Source of the DNA: Pseudomonas sp. GOM6
GTDB taxonomy: Bacteria > Pseudomonadota > Gammaproteobacteria > Pseudomonadales > Pseudomonadaceae
Direction: 5' to 3'
Length of the DNA: 64,000 bases
Assembly: GCF_029537485.1 (NCBI RefSeq)
Contig: NZ_JARPUS010000001.1
Coordinates: 1 to 64,000 of the forward strand
Shown: one piece after another, positions 1 through 7,024 of the stretch
Layout of the letters: every line of letters starts with the position of its first letter
Numbering within the stretch: the first letter of the stretch is position 1
Position numbers and translations under genes: made by a program
Notes under the pieces: model-generated
The model's database searches: none
What the model saw: only the letters and a program-made list of their open reading frames with translations
Told to the model about the DNA's origin: nothing

Positions 1-9
1 TCTCCCCAG

Positions 10-33
10 CCCTCTCCCGTAAACGGGAGAGGG
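10..33 (-). terminator. Hairpin just downstream of the aminotransferase gene
   Basis: Perfect 11-bp inverted repeat, CCCTCTCCCGT (10-20) and ACGGGAGAGGG (23-33), with a 2-base loop. It starts two bases past the aminotransferase stop codon (TAA on the minus strand, 36-38). There is no clear T-tract on the minus strand, so it could be an intergenic repeat that also acts as a terminator. Similar CCCTCTCCC palindromes are common as interspersed elements in pseudomonads. Confidence 0.55.
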
Positions 34-35
34 AG

Positions 36-1427
36 TTAAAGGCGGGCGCCGGGGATGGCCAGCAGTTCGCTGATGGCCTGGTCGAGCATGCTGATCAGCT
101 TGTCCACATCGGCCTCGGTGGTGCTCGGGCAGCACAGGGTCATGTTGTGGAACGGGGTGATCAGGATGCCGCGGTTGATCAGGTACAGGTGGATGGCCAT
201 CTGCAGCTCATCGTGGAAGGCGGCCTCGGCTTCGGCACCGGTCTTCGGCGACACCGGGCAGAACTGGAACTCGCTGCGCGCGCCCAGCTCGGTCACCGAC
301 CACTTGAGGTCGTGCTTGCTGATCAGGCTGCGGAATCCATCGGCCAGGCGCTTGGCCAGTGGCAGCATGTGCGCGTAGGCCGCCGGGGTCATCACCTGTT
401 CCAGGTTGGCGCGCATGCAGTGCATGGCCAGGGCGTTGGCCGACAGGGTGGTGCCCATGCCGCTGTGGCCGTGGCCATGGCTGTTCTCGCTGGCGCGTTT
501 GCGCGCGGCGCTCATGGCTTCGGCCATCTCGGCGCTGCAGCCGAAGATGCCGCAGGGCACGCCGCCGGCGATCGGCTTGCCGACCACGAAGAAGTCCGGG
601 TCGAGGTTCCACAGTTTGGTGCAGCCGCCGATGTCGGTAGAGATGGTGTGGGTCTCGTCGATGATCAGCAACGAACCATATTTACGTGTGAGTTCCCGGC
701 ACTTCTGCATAAAGCCCGGCTCGGGCAGGACCATGCCGATGTTGGTCATCGCCGGCTCGCACAGCAGGGCGCAGACATCACCCTCAGCCAGCGCCGCTTC
801 CAGCGCTTCAACATCGTTGAACGGGATCGAGCGGCTGTACTGGGTCAGGTCGTAGGCCTGGCCGACCAGGCCGGAGCGCGGCACGGTTTCGCCGTCGCGG
901 TAGCGCACCATTACGTCGTCGACGGTGCCGTGGTAGCAGCCGTCGAACACCAGCAGGGTCTTGCGCTGGGTGATCTCGCGCGCCCAGCGCAGTACGTAGC
1001 GGTTGGAGTCGGTGGCGGTGGCGGTGACCTGCCAGAATGGCAGGCCGAAGCGCGCGGCCAGCAGTTCGCCGCAGACCACGGCGTCCTCGCCCGGCAGCAT
1101 GGTGGTCAGGCCGTTGTTGCCCTGTTCGGCGATGGCCTTGGCAATCGGGTCCGGCGAATGGCCGAACATGGTGCCGGTGTCGCCCAGGCAGAAGTCGATG
1201 TGCTCGTGGCCGTCGACGTCGTAGAAACGCGCGCCCTTGGCACGTTCGACGAACAGCGGCACCGGGGTCGACCAGTCGGCCATCCAGTGCATCGGCACGC
1301 CGCCGTACAGGGAGTGACGCGCGCGCTCGGCGAGCGCCACGGACTTCGGATTACGGGCCAGGAACAGTTCGCGCTCGCGGGCGAAGAAGGTTTCCACGGC
1401 GGATGGGCTGATACCGCTGGCTGTCAT
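36..1427 (-). CDS. Class III (PLP-dependent) aminotransferase
   Basis: A 463-residue protein of the glutamate-1-semialdehyde aminomutase / class III aminotransferase fold. Visible family features are the FDGCYHGTVDD segment, the IDETHT segment carrying the PLP-ring aspartate, and VVGKPIAGG with the likely Schiff-base lysine. The start is placed at MTASGI because GAGGTG lies 6 bases upstream; an in-frame ATG exists 30 bases earlier without such a site. The gene is divergent from a short-chain dehydrogenase, and the shared promoter has two GTGATCAC palindromes. It is probably part of a small inducible catabolic module for an amino compound controlled by the GntR protein at 2443. The substrate cannot be read from the sequence; hemL itself is unlikely given this context. 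Confidence 0.85.
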   Translation of the reverse strand: MTASGISPSAVETFFARERELFLARNPKSVALAERARHSLYGGVPMHWMADWSTPVPLFVERAKGARFYDVDGHEHIDFCLGDTGTMFGHSPDPIAKAIAEQGNNGLTTMLPGEDAVVCGELLAARFGLPFWQVTATATDSNRYVLRWAREITQRKTLLVFDGCYHGTVDDVMVRYRDGETVPRSGLVGQAYDLTQYSRSIPFNDVEALEAALAEGDVCALLCEPAMTNIGMVLPEPGFMQKCRELTRKYGSLLIIDETHTISTDIGGCTKLWNLDPDFFVVGKPIAGGVPCGIFGCSAEMAEAMSAARKRASENSHGHGHSGMGTTLSANALAMHCMRANLEQVMTPAAYAHMLPLAKRLADGFRSLISKHDLKWSVTELGARSEFQFCPVSPKTGAEAEAAFHDELQMAIHLYLINRGILITPFHNMTLCCPSTTEADVDKLISMLDQAISELLAIPGARL

Positions 1428-1461
1428 GTTGCACACCTCGTTCGAATTTCTGCACATGCTA

Positions 1462-1477
1462 TTTTGTGATCACAAAA
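1462..1477. promoter_or_regulatory. Palindromic operator 1 (putative GntR/FCD site)
   Basis: Perfect 16-bp palindrome TTTTGTGATCACAAAA, 34 bases before the aminotransferase ATG. Its core is repeated at 1527-1538, and the two centres are 63 bp apart, about six helical turns. FadR-subfamily GntR proteins with FCD domains usually bind short palindromes of this kind, and such a gene lies just downstream at 2443. That this protein binds here is inference. Confidence 0.6.
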
Positions 1478-1526
1478 ATGGCAATAGATGCATTAATGGG
1501 TGATTGGTATTAGATTTAAATCAATT

Positions 1527-1538
1527 TTGTGATCACAA
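1527..1538. promoter_or_regulatory. Palindromic operator 2 overlapping the dehydrogenase ribosome binding site
   Basis: Perfect 12-bp palindrome TTGTGATCACAA, a second copy of the core at 1462-1477. It runs into the AAGGA Shine-Dalgarno (1537-1541) of the dehydrogenase gene, so a bound repressor would sit on the translation start region. Two in-phase copies in one divergent promoter suggest cooperative binding or a repression loop. Confidence 0.6.
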
Positions 1539-1549
1539 GGATCAGCCGG

Positions 1550-2320
1550 ATGCAGTTCAACGAACAGGTGGCACTGATCAGCGGCGCGGGCAGCGAGAGC
1601 GGCATCGGCATGGCCATTGCCCGGCGCCTGGGCCAGGCCGGTGCCCGCGTGCTGGTCACGGCCAGCAGTGCGCGCATCGAACAGCGGGTCGCCGAACTCT
1701 GCGCTGCAGGTATTGAAGCACGGGGTTACGCTGCCGACCTGACCGATGAGCACCAGGTCGCCGCGCTGGTGGCCTGGGCCGAGGCGCAGTGGGAACGGCT
1801 CGACATTCTGGTGAACAACGCCGGCATGGCCATGCAGGGCAGCCCGGAGCCGTTCGCCGAACTGGCGGACATGGATCTGGCCACCTGGAACCTGTCCATC
1901 GCGCGCAACCTGGGCACGGCCTTCCTGCTCACCCGTGGCGTGCTGCCGGGCATGCGTGCCCGTGGCTACGGGCGCATAGTCAATATCAGCTCCACCACCG
2001 GCACGCGCGGCAGCAATCCCGGCGAGGCGGCCTACAGTGCGGCCAAGGCGGGGATGCTCGGCCTGTCCATGGGCCTAGCGCTGGAAGTGGCCAGGCAGGG
2101 CATCACGGTCAACAGCGTGGCGCCGGGCTGGATCGCCACCGGTTCCTCCACCGAGGAAGAGAAGCAGGCCGCCGAGTACACGCCGCTAGGCCGTGCCGGG
2201 CGTCCGGAAGAAGTGGCTGCGGCAGTGGCCTTTCTCGCCTCGCGCGAGGCCAGCTATATCACCGGCGAGGTCCTCGTCGTGGATGGCGGTAATTGCCTGA
2301 TAGAGAACAAGACGCCGTGA
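1550..2320 (+). CDS. Short-chain dehydrogenase/reductase (FabG-like)
   Basis: A 256-residue classical SDR, probably an NAD(P)-dependent oxidoreductase acting on an alcohol or ketone. Visible are the glycine-rich GAGSESGIG nucleotide site near the N-terminus, NNAG, the catalytic serine in INISSTTG, the YSAAK catalytic pair and the VAPGWIATG segment. The start at MQFNEQ is chosen because AAGGA lies 8 bases upstream; an in-frame ATG at 1529 would lie inside operator 2. It is divergent from the class III aminotransferase. Transamination followed by carbonyl reduction is a plausible joint pathway, but the substrate is unknown. FabG itself is unlikely because no fatty-acid synthesis genes are nearby. 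Confidence 0.85.
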   Translation: MQFNEQVALISGAGSESGIGMAIARRLGQAGARVLVTASSARIEQRVAELCAAGIEARGYAADLTDEHQVAALVAWAEAQWERLDILVNNAGMAMQGSPEPFAELADMDLATWNLSIARNLGTAFLLTRGVLPGMRARGYGRIVNISSTTGTRGSNPGEAAYSAAKAGMLGLSMGLALEVARQGITVNSVAPGWIATGSSTEEEKQAAEYTPLGRAGRPEEVAAAVAFLASREASYITGEVLVVDGGNCLIENKTP

Positions 2321-2379
2321 GCTATTAGAATCCCCCTGCGCCGTTCTGGAGCGGCCTTCTTAAGCCAAAGGAATCCTTC

Positions 2380-2436
2380 ATGCGCAATTGCTCGCTGACC
2401 CTCGCTCAACTCCCTGCACCACCGGTTCATGGGTGA
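2380..2436 (+). CDS. Possible 18-residue leader peptide upstream of the GntR gene
   Basis: A short reading frame, MRNCSLTLAQLPAPPVHG, has a good ribosome site (AAAGGA, 7 bases before ATG) and ends 6 bases before the GntR start codon. The GntR gene has only a weak site of its own (GGGTGA), so translational coupling is conceivable. No family match is known to me, and the small size means the frame could exist by chance. Confidence 0.3.
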   Translation: MRNCSLTLAQLPAPPVHG

Positions 2437-2442
2437 CTGACG

Positions 2443-3129
2443 ATGGCCGACAATCTGCAGGAACAGCTCTACCAACGTATTCGTGAAGGCCTGCTGGCCG
2501 GGCGTTTCCAGCCTGGCCAGCGGCTGAAGATCCGCGACCTCGCCGCCGAGTGGGGCACCAGCCCGATGCCGGTGCGCGCCGCACTGCAGCGCCTGGTGGC
2601 CGAGGGTGCGCTGGAAGGCGAGCCGCAACGCTCGGTGCGGGTGCCGGCGATGACCCGCGAGCGCTACCAGAACATCTTCCAGGTACGCCTGGGCCTGGAG
2701 GGCCTGGCTGTGGAGCTGGCCACGCCCAACCTGAAAGCCGCCGACCTGGCCGAGTTGCGCGACTGCGTGGCGCGCATGGACGAGGCCATCGAGCAGCGTG
2801 ACGTGCAGACCTATCTGGACGCCAACAGCCAGTTCCACCTGCAGTTGTATGGCGCCTGCGGCAACCCGGTGCTGCTGCGCTCCATCGAGTCGCTGTGGCT
2901 GCAGATCGGCCCGTTCTTCAATCGTCTGTTCACCGGCGCCGACCTGTCGCTACGGCTCAACGACTTCCACGAGGAAGCCTTTGCCGCCATCGAGGCTGGT
3001 GATGCCAAGGCCGCGCGTCAGGCCATGGAGCAGGACCTGCTCTACTTCGCGCGTTTCCTGCTCAACCTGCTGGAGCTGGAAAGTGCGCCGGGGCGGCGGG
3101 CGCAGCCGGTGCTGAGTCCGCCGGCGTAG
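2443..3129 (+). CDS. GntR-family transcriptional regulator with FCD ligand domain
   Basis: A 228-residue regulator. Residues about 5-70 form the GntR winged helix (RIREGLLAGRFQPGQRLK, then the recognition-helix segment GTSPMPVRAALQRL). Residues about 80-210 form an all-helical FCD domain typical of the FadR subgroup, which usually binds a small organic acid and often a metal through conserved histidines (HLQLYGACGNP is visible). It lies downstream of the dehydrogenase in the same direction and is the obvious candidate to bind the two GTGATCAC palindromes between the aminotransferase and dehydrogenase genes. Most family members are repressors released by a pathway ligand; the ligand here is unknown. 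Confidence 0.88.
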   Translation: MADNLQEQLYQRIREGLLAGRFQPGQRLKIRDLAAEWGTSPMPVRAALQRLVAEGALEGEPQRSVRVPAMTRERYQNIFQVRLGLEGLAVELATPNLKAADLAELRDCVARMDEAIEQRDVQTYLDANSQFHLQLYGACGNPVLLRSIESLWLQIGPFFNRLFTGADLSLRLNDFHEEAFAAIEAGDAKAARQAMEQDLLYFARFLLNLLELESAPGRRAQPVLSPPA

Positions 3130-3195
3130 TGGGCTGCCGGTGCGAAGGTTTTTCCTGGCATACACTGAAACGACTTTTCGCACCCGGGGCATTCG

Positions 3196-4797
3196 ATGCA
3201 GGACTACAGCCAGCAGCGCTTTCTGGTCGTCGACGACTTCAACGACTTCCTCAGCTCGGTCAAGGCCATGCTGCGCGAGATGGGTGCGCGTGACGTGGAC
3301 ACCGCCAACCGTGGCGAGGAAGCCATCGCCCTGTGCCGGCAGAAGCGCTACGACATCATCCTCCACGACTACAACCTGGGCACCGGCAAGAACGGCCAGC
3401 AGGTGCTGGAGGAGTTGCTCACCCTGCGCCTGATCAGCCATCAGTGCATCTTCGTCATGGTCACTGCCGAGAGCAGCCAGGCCATGGTGCTCAGCGCCCT
3501 GGAGCATGAACCGGATGCCTACCTGACCAAACCCTTCAACCGCGCCAGCCTGGCCCAGCGCCTGGACAAGCTGGTGGAGCGCAAGAACCTGCTCAGGCCG
3601 GTGTTGCAGGCGCTGGACAAGCGCATTCCCGGCGAGGTGCTGAATGCCTGCGAGCGCCTGGCGCAGCAGGACAAGCGCCTGCTGCCGCTGTGCCAGCGCT
3701 ACAAGGCCGGTGCCCTGCGCGAGCTGGGCCGTGACGAAGAGCTGGAACGCCTGCTCAATGCCGTGCTGGCTGAGCGGGCGATTCCCTGGGCCTACCAGGC
3801 GCTCGGTGGCCTGCTGCTGCGCCGCGGCGAGCACGAGCACGCCCGGCAGCTGTACGAGAAGGCGCTGCAGGCCTTTCCCATGCAGCCGGGGCTGTACGAC
3901 GGTCTGGCCGCCGTGCTGGCTGCCCAGGGCGAGGGCAAGCGCGCGCAGGGCGTGCTGGAGGATGCGGTACGCCTGTCGCCGCTGGCCATCCGCCGGCAGG
4001 CGCAGCTGGGCAAGCTGGCCATGGACAACCAGGACTTTCAGAGCGCCAGCAAGGCCTATCGCAGCGCGGTGGAGCAGGGGCGCAACTCGCGCTTCAAGAC
4101 CCCGGAGAGCTACCTCGGCCTGAGCCAGGCGCTGCTGTCCGAGTCCGGCGACGAGCCGCTGGACAAGCGCGCCCAGGCCGAGATCAACCAGGCCCTGGCC
4201 GAGCTGGACAGCCACTACGCCGAGGATCGTGCGGTGCGGGTGCGCAGCCGCCTGATGCAGGCCAACACGGCGCAGAAGAACGGCGACAACGCACGTGCCG
4301 CCGAACTGGCCGGGCAGGCCGCGGCAGAGCTGGACAGCCTGGGCGAATTCTTTTCCGCCGAAGCCGCGCTGAGCGTGGCCGCGCAGCTGCAGGCGCTCGG
4401 CCAGCAGGCCGCCAGCCAGCAACTGCTGAAGAGCTGCGTGGAAATCTACGGCGACGATGCCAACGTGCTGCGCGGGGTGGCCCGGCTGACCGACGATCCG
4501 GCCATTCTCGGCGGCGCCAAGGAGGCGGTGGAGCTCAATCGCCAGGGCGTGCGTGCCTATCAGCTGGGGCGCGCCGCCGATGCCCTGGAACTGTTTCGCC
4601 GGGCCCTGGCCCTGCAGCCGAAGAACATCAGCATCGCCCTCAATGTCGCTCAGGCCCTGCTGCGCCTGGGCGAGCCGATGGCCGACGACGCCCGTGCCGA
4701 GTGCCGCGCCTGCCTCGATGCGGTGCATATGATTCCCGCCAGCGACCCGCGCTACGAGCGCTACCAGCAGCTGCGCCAGCGAGCGTTCGGCGCATGA
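3196..4797 (+). CDS. Response regulator with C-terminal tetratricopeptide repeats
   Basis: A 533-residue protein with a CheY-like receiver at residues about 8-125: acidic pair D13-D14, phosphoacceptor D58 (DIILHDYNLG), and conserved K112 in YLTKPF. The remaining 400 residues are alpha-helical TPR-type repeats; segments such as YEKALQAFPMQPGLYDGLA and ELFRRALALQPKNISIALN are typical. There is no DNA-binding or enzymatic output domain, so phosphorylation presumably changes a protein-protein interaction. The gene overlaps the downstream histidine kinase by 4 bp (ATGA), which marks them as a cognate pair. Similar receiver-TPR proteins occur in pseudomonads; partners are not known to me. Confidence 0.88.
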   Translation: MQDYSQQRFLVVDDFNDFLSSVKAMLREMGARDVDTANRGEEAIALCRQKRYDIILHDYNLGTGKNGQQVLEELLTLRLISHQCIFVMVTAESSQAMVLSALEHEPDAYLTKPFNRASLAQRLDKLVERKNLLRPVLQALDKRIPGEVLNACERLAQQDKRLLPLCQRYKAGALRELGRDEELERLLNAVLAERAIPWAYQALGGLLLRRGEHEHARQLYEKALQAFPMQPGLYDGLAAVLAAQGEGKRAQGVLEDAVRLSPLAIRRQAQLGKLAMDNQDFQSASKAYRSAVEQGRNSRFKTPESYLGLSQALLSESGDEPLDKRAQAEINQALAELDSHYAEDRAVRVRSRLMQANTAQKNGDNARAAELAGQAAAELDSLGEFFSAEAALSVAAQLQALGQQAASQQLLKSCVEIYGDDANVLRGVARLTDDPAILGGAKEAVELNRQGVRAYQLGRAADALELFRRALALQPKNISIALNVAQALLRLGEPMADDARAECRACLDAVHMIPASDPRYERYQQLRQRAFGA

Positions 4798-5474
4798 GTG
4801 GGCTGGATATCGCCACCGTCATCGCCTCCACCGTGCACGACATGAAGAACTCCCTGGCCCTGCTCGGCCAGTCGCACGCGCGCTGGCTGGCGCAGCTGCC
4901 GGCCGAGCTGCAGGGTGGCGCCGAGCGCGGGGTGATCGAGTACGAGTTCGCCCGCCTCAACGGCATGCTGGTGCAGCTGCTCGGCCTGTACAAGCTGGGG
5001 GTCAATCAGCTGCCGCTGTTTCCTGCCCACCACGAGCTGGACGATTTCATCGGCGCCCAGCTGGCGCGCCACCAGGATGTGCTCGACAGCCGTGGCATTG
5101 CCGCCCGCGGCGAGGTGGAGAGCTTCGACCTGATGGGTTTCTTCGACCAGGAGCTGATCGGCTCGGTGCTGGCCAACGTCATCGCCAACTCCATCCGCTA
5201 CGCCCGCAGCGCCCTGCTGATCAGCGCGCGTGAGGAAGGCGGCGAACTGCTGCTGTGCGTCAACGACGATGGTGCTGGCTACCCGCAGGCGATGATCGAG
5301 CAGCAGGGCGACTATGTCCTCGGCCTTAACCAGAGTAGCGGCAGTACCGGCCTGGGCCTGTACTTCGCCGCGCGCATCGCCGAGCTGCATCGCCGCGGCG
5401 AGCGCTGTGGGCGCATCGAACTGGGCAATGGCGGGCCGCTGGGCGGTGGCGAGTTCCGGATCTACCTGCCCTGA
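4794..5474 (+). CDS. Minimal soluble histidine kinase
   Basis: A 226-residue kinase beginning almost at the phosphoacceptor region: H15 lies in STVHDMKNSLALLG. An HATPase domain follows, with an N-box (NVIANSIRYAR), a G1 box (VNDDGAGYP) and a G2 box (GSTGLGLYFA). There is no signal peptide, membrane segment or N-terminal sensor domain, so the input must come from a partner protein. The start is the ATG overlapping the response regulator stop as ATGA; longer in-frame starts would run deep into the upstream gene. It probably phosphorylates D58 of the adjacent receiver-TPR protein. Confidence 0.85.
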   Translation: MSGLDIATVIASTVHDMKNSLALLGQSHARWLAQLPAELQGGAERGVIEYEFARLNGMLVQLLGLYKLGVNQLPLFPAHHELDDFIGAQLARHQDVLDSRGIAARGEVESFDLMGFFDQELIGSVLANVIANSIRYARSALLISAREEGGELLLCVNDDGAGYPQAMIEQQGDYVLGLNQSSGSTGLGLYFAARIAELHRRGERCGRIELGNGGPLGGGEFRIYLP

Positions 5475-5531
5475 TCGGCTGGCCTAGAAGTGGCCGCGTG
5501 TAACAAGCCCCGCCCTACGCACTGCTCTTTT

Positions 5532-5555
5532 TGTGGGAGCGGCTTTAGCCGCGAA
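5532..5555. repeat. REP element (single copy)
   Basis: The GTGGGAGCGGCTTTAGCCGC palindromic core is a typical Pseudomonas REP sequence. It sits in the 132-bp gap between the convergent kinase and SMI1/KNR4 genes. The same family occurs as an inverted pair at 57403-57466. Confidence 0.75.
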
Positions 5556-5606
5556 ACAGCCGGGGAGCGCCCCAGGCTGCGGCGTACCCATGCGCGCGAC
5601 GTGCGC

Positions 5607-6014
5607 CTACTCGCCCAGCCAGACGTCGCGTACCCAGTGCCAGACCGAGTCCCAGCTCTCGTCGGTCAGCTCGCCCTCGTCGCCGTCCCACAACACCACC
5701 TGGCCTTCCACATCCACGGCGTAGTAGTCGCGACCGTCCTGGCACAGCGGCACCAGATCGCGGGGCAGGCCCAGGTCCCAGGCCACCGAGGCGACTTCCG
5801 GCAGGTAGGTGTGAGATTGCGGGTCCGTGGCGGTCACCGGCTCGAGACGGCCGTAGACCACGTCGCTGACCTTGAGCAGGAATTCGCGCAGTTCAAAGGG
5901 CAGGTGGATGAGGATCTGCTCCTGGATCTCCACCAGGGTTTCCTCGTCCGGCAGCTCCAGCGGCACCGGTACCGGCTCGTTGAGTTCGCGCAGTTGTTCG
6001 ATGACTTCTTCCAC
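5607..6014 (-). CDS. SMI1/KNR4 (SUKH) family protein
   Basis: A 135-residue acidic soluble protein resembling the SUKH superfamily, with YLPEVASVAWDLGLPRDL and a C-terminal stretch VVLWDGDEGELTDESWDSVW. The start is GTG with AGGAG 6 bases upstream. SUKH proteins include immunity proteins of contact-dependent and polymorphic toxin systems as well as solitary housekeeping relatives. No toxin gene is nearby, so a direct immunity role is not supported by context. Function unknown. Confidence 0.65.
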   Translation of the reverse strand: MEEVIEQLRELNEPVPVPLELPDEETLVEIQEQILIHLPFELREFLLKVSDVVYGRLEPVTATDPQSHTYLPEVASVAWDLGLPRDLVPLCQDGRDYYAVDVEGQVVLWDGDEGELTDESWDSVWHWVRDVWLGE

Positions 6015-6091
6015 GGGTGGCTCCTGGCAGGCTGATCACGGCTGAGAGGGTAGCCGAGGGAGGCGCTTTTTACCCTGTCGCGGCGCGCCGC

Positions 6092-6508
6092 TCAACCGAA
6101 GGTGTTGCAACGCTGTACCTTGGCCCGCGTCAGCACCTGGCCAGCGGTGTCGTACAGCCAGCCCTGGGCTTTGTACTGCAGGGGGCGGGCCTCGATGCGG
6201 TAACGCTGGCCGGCGGCAAAATCGGCGTAACTGAAGCGCAGGTGACAGGTCATGGTGACCGGCTCGCTGCTGAAATCGCTGCCGCCGCCGGCGACCTCGA
6301 ACTGGAAGCGGACGTCGAGGTCATGGGCGCCGGGGCTGACCTGGAAGTAGCGGCCATCGTCCCAGCGCTGGTTGTCCAGGCGATGGGCCATCAGGGTGTA
6401 GCCGGCGCGAATCTGCAGGTCGACCCAGGCTTGTTGTGGGTCGGGCTGCGGCAGCGGACTGGCACAGGCGCCGAGGGCGAGCGTGGCGATCAGGAGTGGT
6501 AGGCGCAT
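6092..6508 (-). CDS. Putative lipoprotein, paralogue of the upstream gene
   Basis: A 138-residue protein with a lipoprotein signal peptide (MRLPLLIATLALGAC), so the mature protein should start at the lipidated cysteine of LGAC. The start is chosen because GGAGGA lies 8 bases upstream. The body shares FAAGQRYR, WVDL/WLDL and a VSPGAHDLDVRFQFEVA-like strand pattern with the adjacent 138-residue protein at 6549-6965. A C-terminal cysteine and one within MTCHLRF could form a disulfide. No function recognised; probably a small beta-sandwich in the periplasm. Confidence 0.75.
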   Translation of the reverse strand: MRLPLLIATLALGACASPLPQPDPQQAWVDLQIRAGYTLMAHRLDNQRWDDGRYFQVSPGAHDLDVRFQFEVAGGGSDFSSEPVTMTCHLRFSYADFAAGQRYRIEARPLQYKAQGWLYDTAGQVLTRAKVQRCNTFG

Positions 6509-6548
6509 GAGGACGTTCCTCCGGGCAGAGTGGCCAGCATAGCGCCGA

Positions 6549-6965
6549 TCAGACATCGCCGCAGCGCCCTTCACGGGCGGTGGCCAGGGTGTAGCCGTGC
6601 TGGTCGCGCAGCTTGGCCCAGGGGCGGAAGCCGTGGCTGCCGGTCTCCAGGCGGTAGCGCTGGCCGGCGGCGAAACCGGCGTACTGCAGGTTCAGCAGGC
6701 AGGTGCGTGGCAGAGGCTGGCCTGGCGTACCGACATTCTCCGCCGCCACTTCGAAGTGCAGGCGCACCTGCACTTCGTGGTGTTCGGGTGACAGCTGTAC
6801 ATAGTCGGCATCGCCCAGGTCGTGGCCGTCCACTTGGGCGATGCCCAGTCGCTGGCCCTGGGCCGGGGCGAGGTCGAGCCAGGCCATGCTCGGATCATGA
6901 CGCAGCCAGAGCTGGGCGCAGCCGCTGAGGGGGAGCAACAGGCAGAGCATAAGAGAGAGACGCAT
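6549..6965 (-). CDS. Putative lipoprotein, paralogue of the downstream gene
   Basis: A 138-residue protein with signal peptide and lipobox (MRLSLMLCLLLPLSGCAQ). The start is supported by AGGAAG 6 bases upstream; an earlier in-frame Met adds 10 residues without such a site. It aligns along its whole length with the gene at 6092-6508: the same length, WLDL near the N-terminus, VQLSPEHHEVQVRLHFEVA, FAAGQRYRLE and a C-terminal cysteine. The two look like a tandem duplication in one operon, 40 bp apart. Function unknown. Confidence 0.75.
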   Translation of the reverse strand: MRLSLMLCLLLPLSGCAQLWLRHDPSMAWLDLAPAQGQRLGIAQVDGHDLGDADYVQLSPEHHEVQVRLHFEVAAENVGTPGQPLPRTCLLNLQYAGFAAGQRYRLETGSHGFRPWAKLRDQHGYTLATAREGRCGDV

Positions 6966-7024
6966 GACGGGCTTCCTGAGCGTGGGCATCGACAAGTGCG
7001 GAGGTACTGCCTAGGCTCGCGAGC

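Noticed and set aside
2950..4728. 592-codon antisense frame opposite the receiver-TPR gene
   Set aside because: Typical GC-rich shadow frame; the sense frame has clear receiver and TPR motifs, a ribosome site and operon overlap.
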